Shown here one piece after another: positions 58,501-64,000 of a stretch of 64,000 bases of DNA. The translations under genes were made by a program, and so were the position numbers. Each line of letters begins with the position of its first letter. Positions within the stretch are counted from its first letter, which is position 1. The notes under the pieces are model-generated. The model ran no database searches, was not told where the DNA came from, and was given only the letters and a program-made list of their open reading frames with translations. The DNA comes from Shinella lacus (lineage in GTDB: Bacteria > Pseudomonadota > Alphaproteobacteria > Rhizobiales > Rhizobiaceae): contig NZ_WHSB02000004.1 in the NCBI RefSeq assembly GCF_010994755.1, positions 62,001-126,000 of the forward strand, given 5' to 3'.

Positions 58501-59475
58501 TCAGGCCGTTGCGCGGCCCAGGAATTCCTTTACCTCATAGCCCGGCATGAACCTGCCGAGGCGCTTGATTTCCCATTGCAGCAGGATGCCGGAATGCTCC
58601 TGCACGCGGCTGCGCACGGTCTCGCCGAGATATTCCAGCTCGTAGCCCGTCGCCTGCCCGGTGTTGATCATGAAGTTGCAATGCATCGGCGACATCTGCG
58701 CACCGCCGATCATCATGCCGCGGCAGCCGGCCTCGTCGATCAGCTTCCAGGCGGAATGGCCTTCCGGATTCTTGAAGGTCGAACCGCCGGTCTTTTCACG
58801 GATCGGCTGCACCGTCTCGCGGTGCTGACGCACCGCATCCATCTTGGCGCGGATCTCCGTCTTGTCACCCGCCTCGCCCTGGAAGACCGCGTGCGTGAAG
58901 ATCAGGTCGGGGGATGCCGCGGAATGGCGGTAGGTGTAACCCATGTCGGCATTGCTCAGCACATGCTGGTTCCCCTTGCGGTCGACGGCGTGCACCTCGA
59001 CGACGACATCCTTCGTTTCCCCGCCATTGGCGCCGGCATTCATGCGCAGTGCACCGCCGATGGCGCCGGGAATGCCGTAATAGAATTCGAAGCCGGCAAG
59101 GCCGTGGTCGAGCGCCATGGCGGCCAGGTTCTTGTCCGGGCAGATGCAGCCCGCCTTGATGCGGTTTTCGCCGGCAAGCTCCACATCGCCGAAACCCTTG
59201 GCCGAAAGCCGGATGACGATGCCGGGAATGCCGCCGTCGCGCACCAGCAGGTTCGAGCCAACGCCGATGACGGTGAGCGGAACTTCTTCCGGCACGATCT
59301 TCAGGAAGGTGACGAGATCGTCGACATCATGCGGATGGAACATCAGCTCGGCGAGACCGCCGGCGCGGAACCAGGTCACGCGGTCCATCGGTGCATCCGG
59401 CGTCAGGCGGCCGCGGACTTGCCCGATCCCCTCGCCCAGCGACGCCAGTAGTTTTGCACCATCCACCTGCTTCAT
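58501..59475 (-). CDS. murB: UDP-N-acetylenolpyruvoylglucosamine reductase
   Basis: This 324-residue FAD enzyme makes UDP-MurNAc for peptidoglycan. The FAD domain shows [20 protein letters not shown] and [23 protein letters not shown], and the C-terminal domain has [21 protein letters not shown] and the catalytic-region STFKNP serine. ATG 59475 overlaps the murC stop by ATGA. It is the last gene of the continuous murD-ftsW-murG-murC-murB run before the aquaporin and transporter insertion. Confidence 0.97.
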   Translation of the reverse strand: MKQVDGAKLLASLGEGIGQVRGRLTPDAPMDRVTWFRAGGLAELMFHPHDVDDLVTFLKIVPEEVPLTVIGVGSNLLVRDGGIPGIVIRLSAKGFGDVELAGENRIKAGCICPDKNLAAMALDHGLAGFEFYYGIPGAIGGALRMNAGANGGETKDVVVEVHAVDRKGNQHVLSNADMGYTYRHSAASPDLIFTHAVFQGEAGDKTEIRAKMDAVRQHRETVQPIREKTGGSTFKNPEGHSAWKLIDEAGCRGMMIGGAQMSPMHCNFMINTGQATGYELEYLGETVRSRVQEHSGILLQWEIKRLGRFMPGYEVKEFLGRATA

Positions 59476-60887
59476 GCCACCTGTCCCGAAATGTCTGCCA
59501 GTTCCTTCGGCAGCGCCTGCGCCCAATATGTAATGCTGCCAGCGCCCAAGAGAACCACAAAGTCGCCCGGCTTTGCAATGGCGGCGACGATCGGCGCCAA
59601 TGCTTCCGGTGATTGCAGGAAGCGGGCATCGCGGTGGCCGCCGGATTTGATGCGCGAAACCAGCTCTTCCGCACTCACGCCCTCGATCGGATCCTCGCCC
59701 GCCGCATAGACCGGCGCAATCATCACGGTGTCCGCATCGTTGAAGCAGCCGGCGAATTCCTCGAACAGGCTCGCCACGCGGCTGTAGCGGTGCGGCTGGT
59801 GGATCGCGATGATGCGGCCGGCACAGGCCTCGCGCGCGGCACGCAGCACGGCCTTGATCTCGACCGGATGGTGGCCGTAGTCGTCATAGACGCTGACGCC
59901 GTTCCAGTTGCCGGTCAGCGTGAAGCGACGCTTGACGCCGCCAAAACTTGCCAGCCCCCTGGCGATCGCCTCCGGCGACATGCCGAGGCGCTGGGCGACG
60001 GCAATGGCGGCCGTGGCGTTGGAAACGTTGTGGCGACCCGGCATCGGCAGGCGCAGGTCCTTCAGCGAAATCACCTGCCCCGTGCGGCGGCGGCGGATTT
60101 CCACGTCGAAGACCGAGGTCGCGCCGTCCATGCGGATATTGCCGAATCGCACGTCGGCCTGCGGATTTTCGCCATAGGTGATGACCTTGCGGTCCTCGAT
60201 GCGGCTGACCATCGCCTGCACTTCCGGATGGTCGAGGCACATGACGCCGAAACCATAGAACGGCACGTTCTCGACGAACTGGCGGAAGGCCGCGCGCACG
60301 GCATCGAAATTGCCGTAGTGGTCGAGATGTTCCGGGTCGATATTGGTGACGACGGCGATGTCGGCGGGCAGCTTCAGGAAAGTGCCGTCCGATTCGTCGG
60401 CCTCGACGACCATCCACTCGCCCTCGCCCATGCGGGCGTTGGTGCCATAGGCGTTGATGATGCCGCCATTGATGACCGTCGGATCGAGTCCGCCGGCTTC
60501 CAGCAGCGTCGCGACCATCGAGGTCGTCGTCGTCTTGCCATGCGTGCCACCGATGGCGATGGCATTGCGGAAGCGCATCAGCTCGGCGAGCATTTCGGCC
60601 CGGCGCACCACCGGCAGCAGCTTTTCGCGCGCCGCGACGAGTTCCGGATTGTTCTTGCGAATGGCGGTCGAGACGACGACCACTTCGGCTTCACCGAGGT
60701 TTTCCGGCTTGTGGCCGACGAAAACCTCGATGCCCTTTTCGCGCAGGCGCTGCACGTTGGCGCTCTCCGCCTGGTCGGAGCCCTGGACCTTGTGGCCGAG
60801 ATTGTGCAGCACCTCGGCAATGCCGCTCATGCCGATGCCGCCAATGCCGATGAAATGAACGAGCCCTATGCTCTGCGGCATCTTCAT
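59472..60887 (-). CDS. murC: UDP-N-acetylmuramate-L-alanine ligase
   Basis: This 471-residue Mur ligase adds L-alanine to UDP-MurNAc. Its Rossmann N-terminus is [20 protein letters not shown], its ATP loop is GTHGKTT (114-120), and the family [10 protein letters not shown] and [10 protein letters not shown] motifs are present. It overlaps murG upstream and murB downstream by four bases each, so all are translated in series. GGGAG precedes its ATG. Confidence 0.98.
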   Translation of the reverse strand: MKMPQSIGLVHFIGIGGIGMSGIAEVLHNLGHKVQGSDQAESANVQRLREKGIEVFVGHKPENLGEAEVVVVSTAIRKNNPELVAAREKLLPVVRRAEMLAELMRFRNAIAIGGTHGKTTTTSMVATLLEAGGLDPTVINGGIINAYGTNARMGEGEWMVVEADESDGTFLKLPADIAVVTNIDPEHLDHYGNFDAVRAAFRQFVENVPFYGFGVMCLDHPEVQAMVSRIEDRKVITYGENPQADVRFGNIRMDGATSVFDVEIRRRRTGQVISLKDLRLPMPGRHNVSNATAAIAVAQRLGMSPEAIARGLASFGGVKRRFTLTGNWNGVSVYDDYGHHPVEIKAVLRAAREACAGRIIAIHQPHRYSRVASLFEEFAGCFNDADTVMIAPVYAAGEDPIEGVSAEELVSRIKSGGHRDARFLQSPEALAPIVAAIAKPGDFVVLLGAGSITYWAQALPKELADISGQVA

Positions 60888-62005
60888 GGCCGTTCTCCCT
60901 TGAATTGTGCTATCGTCCTGCCGCCCGCAATAGCCTCAACCATCGATGCGAGCAAGCGCGCGGCATCCGGTTTTCCGGCCTTTCTGGCGCTCTCGGCCAT
61001 GGCCGTCATGCGGGCCGGGTCATGCATCGCCTTGGTAACGATGCTGGCGAGCCGCTCCGTGGAAAGCTCCGCCTGCGCAATGACCTTCGCACCACCACCC
61101 GAAGCAAGGGCCGCAGCATTCGCCGCCTGGTCGTGATCCAGCGCATAGGGATAGGGCACGAGCACGGCAGGCCGGCCGATGACCGAGACTTCCGAAACCG
61201 TCGAGGCGCCTGAGCGGCTGATGATCAGGTGCGCGCGCCCGATGCGCTCCGCCATGTCGTTGAAGAAGGGCGAGACATCGGCCGGAATGCCGAGCTCGGC
61301 ATAGGTCCGCACCACCTCGTCGCGGTCTTCCGTCCGCGCCTGCTGGGTGATTCTCAGCCGTGCACGGTCGGCCGGTTCCATCGCGGCAATCGCCGAGGGG
61401 ATGGCCTTGGAGAAGAACTGCGCGCCCTGGCTGCCGCCGAAGACGACGAGACGGAATTCGCCGTCCGTCGAGGGCTCGTAGGGAATGGCCGCAGCCTCAA
61501 GCACGGCGGGGCGGACCGGGTTGCCCGTCGTCACCGTCTTGTCGGCATATTGACCGCCGGTCTCCGGCAGGAACCCGCCGGCAATCGCCTTGACGCGGTT
61601 CGCCAGCGCCTTGTTGGCGCGGCCCATCACGGCGTTCTGCTCATGGATCATCGAGGGGATGCCCATGCCGGTCGCGGCAAGCAGCGGCGGCACGGTCGGA
61701 TACCCGCCGAAACCGACGACCACCTTCGGCCTCAGCCGCGCCATCAGTTTTCGCGCGGCGCGCATGCCGGTCCACAGCGTGAAGAGCGAGCGGGCGACGC
61801 TGATCGGGTTCTTCGAGCCGATTGTGGCGGAGGGCACGACATGGATCGCCTCCGCCGGGAACTTCCCCGCAAAACGCTCCGCGCGGCTGTCGGTCACGAG
61901 ATGCACCGACCAGCCGCCGGCCTTCAGCTCATGCGCCAGCGCCTCTGCGGGAAAGAGATGGCCGCCGGTGCCACCCGCGGCGAGAAGAACGATGCCTTTG
62001 TCCAT
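60884..62005 (-). CDS. murG: Lipid II synthase MurG (GlcNAc transferase)
   Basis: This 373-residue membrane-associated glycosyltransferase adds GlcNAc to lipid I. The N-terminal glycine loop is [18 protein letters not shown] (GGTGGH at 11-16), and the donor-site regions [14 protein letters not shown] and [20 protein letters not shown] are present. It sits between ftsW (9 bases upstream) and murC (ATGA overlap), the standard order. Confidence 0.98.
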   Translation of the reverse strand: MDKGIVLLAAGGTGGHLFPAEALAHELKAGGWSVHLVTDSRAERFAGKFPAEAIHVVPSATIGSKNPISVARSLFTLWTGMRAARKLMARLRPKVVVGFGGYPTVPPLLAATGMGIPSMIHEQNAVMGRANKALANRVKAIAGGFLPETGGQYADKTVTTGNPVRPAVLEAAAIPYEPSTDGEFRLVVFGGSQGAQFFSKAIPSAIAAMEPADRARLRITQQARTEDRDEVVRTYAELGIPADVSPFFNDMAERIGRAHLIISRSGASTVSEVSVIGRPAVLVPYPYALDHDQAANAAALASGGGAKVIAQAELSTERLASIVTKAMHDPARMTAMAESARKAGKPDAARLLASMVEAIAGGRTIAQFKGERP

Positions 62006-62014
62006 GCAAAACCC

Positions 62015-63169
62015 TTATTCGGCCGGCGCCACGATACCGCCGCGGAAGAGGCTGCGCTCGGAAGCGCGCTTTTCCGGACGGTGGCGGGTCAGCGCCAGGA
62101 TGAAGCCGGCCGTCACGCAGATCGCGATCATCGACGAGCCGCCGTAGGAAATCAGCGGCAGCGTCATGCCCTTGGCCGGCAGCAGTTCGAGGTTCACGCC
62201 GATATTGATCATCGACTGCGTGCCCATCTGCAAGACGAGGCCGGCGACGGCAAACCGCGTGAAATCGTTGCGCTCCTTGAAGGCATGGTTGAGGCCGCGC
62301 ATCACCACGAAGGCGAAGATCAGCACGATGACCATGCAGAACAGGATGCCGAACTCTTCGGCCGCAACGGAGAAGATGAAGTCGGTATGGCTGTCCGGGA
62401 TGATGCGCTTGACGGTGCCCTCACCCGGCCCCTGGCCGAACCAGTCGCCGCGGATGATGGCTTCGCGCGCCGTATCCATCTGGAACGTGTCGCCCTCGCC
62501 GGTCATGAATTTGTCGATACGGCCCGCCACGTGCGGCAGGAACGTATAGGCCGTCAGAAGGCCGCCGACGGCTGCACCGCCGAGCACGATGATCCACAGC
62601 CAGGGCATGCCGGCCATGAAGAACATGCCGCCCCATACGGCGGCCGTCAGGATGGTCTGGCCAAGGTCGGGCTGGGCGACGAGCAGTGCCGCGACGATAC
62701 CGAAGAGGATGATAGCGAAGAGGTTGCCGGGGATTTCCGGCTGGCGGGCATGTTCGGCGAAAAGCCAGGCGCAGATGACGACGAAGGCCGGCTTCATGAA
62801 TTCCGACGGCTGGATGGAGAAGCTGCCGATGGAAATCCAGCGCCGCGACCCCTTGACCTCGACGCCGAAGAACAGCGCCAGCACCATGGCAGCGAGCGAA
62901 ATGACGAGAAGGATCATCGCTGCGCGCCGCACCTGGCGCGGCGACATGAAGGAGATGCCGAACATCACGGCAATCGCCGGCAGCAGGAACACCGCATGGC
63001 GCTTGACGAAGTGGAAGCTGTCGAGCCCGAGACGCTCGGCGACCGGTGGGCTCGCCGCAAAGGACAGCATGAAGCCGAGGCCCATCAAAAGGATGAAGGC
63101 CGCGAGGAAGAACCGGTCTATCGTCCAGAACCAGTCCGCCAATGCACCACGTTCGGCACGACTAACCAT
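62015..63169 (-). CDS. ftsW: Cell division SEDS protein FtsW
   Basis: This 384-residue polytopic protein with about ten helices is a SEDS peptidoglycan polymerase that acts with a class B PBP at the septum. Conserved parts are FVKRHAVFLLPAIAVMFGIS, PSEFMKPAFVVICAWLFAEH, QPDLGQTILTAAVWGGMFF and the C-terminal PLISYGGSSMIAICVTAGF. ATG 63169 follows GAGGAAAGAG; the longer frame to 63217 is not supported. It lies 69 bases after murD and before murG. Confidence 0.96.
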   Translation of the reverse strand: MVSRAERGALADWFWTIDRFFLAAFILLMGLGFMLSFAASPPVAERLGLDSFHFVKRHAVFLLPAIAVMFGISFMSPRQVRRAAMILLVISLAAMVLALFFGVEVKGSRRWISIGSFSIQPSEFMKPAFVVICAWLFAEHARQPEIPGNLFAIILFGIVAALLVAQPDLGQTILTAAVWGGMFFMAGMPWLWIIVLGGAAVGGLLTAYTFLPHVAGRIDKFMTGEGDTFQMDTAREAIIRGDWFGQGPGEGTVKRIIPDSHTDFIFSVAAEEFGILFCMVIVLIFAFVVMRGLNHAFKERNDFTRFAVAGLVLQMGTQSMINIGVNLELLPAKGMTLPLISYGGSSMIAICVTAGFILALTRHRPEKRASERSLFRGGIVAPAE

Positions 63170-63238
63170 GTCTCTTTCCTCTGTTGCAAAACAATTCCAA
63201 ACGCCGCCGCCGCACACGTTTACGGGAATTGCTTCCGT

Positions 63239-64000
63239 TCAAACTTCAATAAGCATGGACACGCCCGGCAGCGCCGCGACATGTTTCACGAAGGCGTCGC
63301 CTCTGACTTCAAAGTTCTTGTACTGGTCGAAGCTTGCGCAAGCCGGGGATAGGAGAACGGCAACGGGGCCGCTCCCATCCCGCCCGGCATCCGCCGCCGC
63401 ATCCTCGACGGCGCGCTCCAGCGTGCCGGACATCTCGAAAGGCACCGCCTCGCCGAGCGTCGCCGCAAAGGCAGGCGCCGCCTCGCCGATCAGATAGGCC
63501 TTGGCGATCTTCGGGAAGAATTCGCCGAGCGCGGAAATGCCGCCTTCTTTCGGGACACCACCGGCAATCCAGTAGATGCGCTCGAAGCTCGACAGCGCCG
63601 GGGCCGCGGCATCGGCATTGGTGGCCTTGGAATCGTTGACGAACAGCGTGTCGCCCTTGCGCCCGACAGGCTGCATGCGGTGCTTCAGTCCCGGGAACGA
63701 GGCAAGGCCGGCGCGGATCTCATCCTCGCTGACGCCGACCGCAAGGCAGGCGCCGACGGCGGCCGCAGCGTTCTGGGCATTGTGGGCGCCGCGCAGCGTC
63801 TGGATCAGCGAGAGATCGGCGACCTCATGCGTCGCACCATTCCGGGCGAGCACAAGACGAGCGCCATCGGCATAGATGCCATCGGCGAGCACATTGCGCT
63901 TGGAGACGCGCACGACGTTGGTGCCGGCCCGCTCGATGCGGTCGGCGATGCGTTCGCAATAGCTGTCGTCGACACCGACGATCGCGGTCCTGCTGCCGGC
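63239..64000 (-). CDS. murD: UDP-N-acetylmuramoylalanine-D-glutamate ligase (5' part missing)
   Basis: About 254 codons of the C-terminal part are visible; the gene continues beyond the window edge, so no start can be given. Family features are [58 protein letters not shown], the [10 protein letters not shown] loop and the end [20 protein letters not shown]. It adds D-glutamate to UDP-MurNAc-L-Ala. Its position before ftsW-murG-murC-murB is standard. Confidence 0.96.
   Translation of the reverse strand, partial: AGSRTAIVGVDDSYCERIADRIERAGTNVVRVSKRNVLADGIYADGARLVLARNGATHEVADLSLIQTLRGAHNAQNAAAAVGACLAVGVSEDEIRAGLASFPGLKHRMQPVGRKGDTLFVNDSKATNADAAAPALSSFERIYWIAGGVPKEGGISALGEFFPKIAKAYLIGEAAPAFAATLGEAVPFEMSGTLERAVEDAAADAGRDGSGPVAVLLSPACASFDQYKNFEVRGDAFVKHVAALPGVSMLIEV

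Noticed and set aside
61229-63352. A 707-codon plus-strand frame opposite murG and ftsW
   Set aside because: It crosses two complete minus-strand genes and has antisense-like composition.

Overview
The window is 64 kb of GC-rich chromosome from an alphaproteobacterium, most likely a member of the Rhizobiaceae (Rhizobium/Ensifer/Shinella-like). The evidence is the cell-wall and division gene order murD-ftsW-murG-murC-murB ... ddl-ftsQ-ftsA-ftsZ-lpxC-bamD-recN-ligA, an FtsZ with a long Q/P-rich tail, a DUF982 protein, a rhizobial-type intergenic mosaic repeat, and a CU-rich small RNA of a kind known from rhizobia. No rRNA, tRNA, CRISPR array, transposase or phage gene was recognised.

Region 1 (1-10.1 kb) looks like an uptake and catabolism locus for an unidentified, probably N-methylated, amine. 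It holds a polyamine-type ABC transporter (two permeases, ATPase, binding protein), a TetR/BetI-like repressor, a phosphoethanolamine-methyltransferase-like enzyme, two paralogous PYROXD2/CrtI-type flavoproteins, a GcvT/DmdA-like folate-dependent protein and a small unknown protein. A perfect 16-bp palindrome lies in the divergent promoter region.

Region 2 (10.1-15.3 kb) is an RND multidrug efflux operon (adaptor, pump, TetR repressor) with an AcrR-type operator upstream.

Region 3 (15.3-27.7 kb) is a divergent amino-sugar / cell-wall-sugar regulon. One arm encodes a MurQ-like etherase, a sugar ABC transporter and a Gfo/Idh/MocA oxidoreductase. The other encodes a BadF-type sugar kinase, a GntR/HutC regulator, a NagB-II-like SIS deaminase, NagA, an M19 dipeptidase and CutC. 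Near-identical 16-bp boxes sit in front of both arms.

Region 4 (27.7-43.8 kb) is mixed housekeeping and accessory: CreA-like and small secreted proteins, an MCP/CheW pair, a tiny membrane protein, SCO1, PrmA, a structured minus-strand sRNA, PepP, AzlCD, a palindromic repeat, PanC-PanB, a DbpA-domain DEAD-box helicase, a TIGR02587/TIGR02588 pair and a membrane-anchored M23 peptidase.

Region 5 (43.8-64 kb, nearly all minus strand) is the division and cell wall (dcw) cluster. It is interrupted between murB and ddl by an MHS-type transporter and two tandem aquaporins. The second aquaporin has a changed selectivity filter. The window ends inside murD.

The strongest leads are the sRNA at about 33421-33575, the aquaporin duplication with an A-I-T-R filter, the uncharacterised amine locus, and the muropeptide-sugar regulon with its operator boxes.
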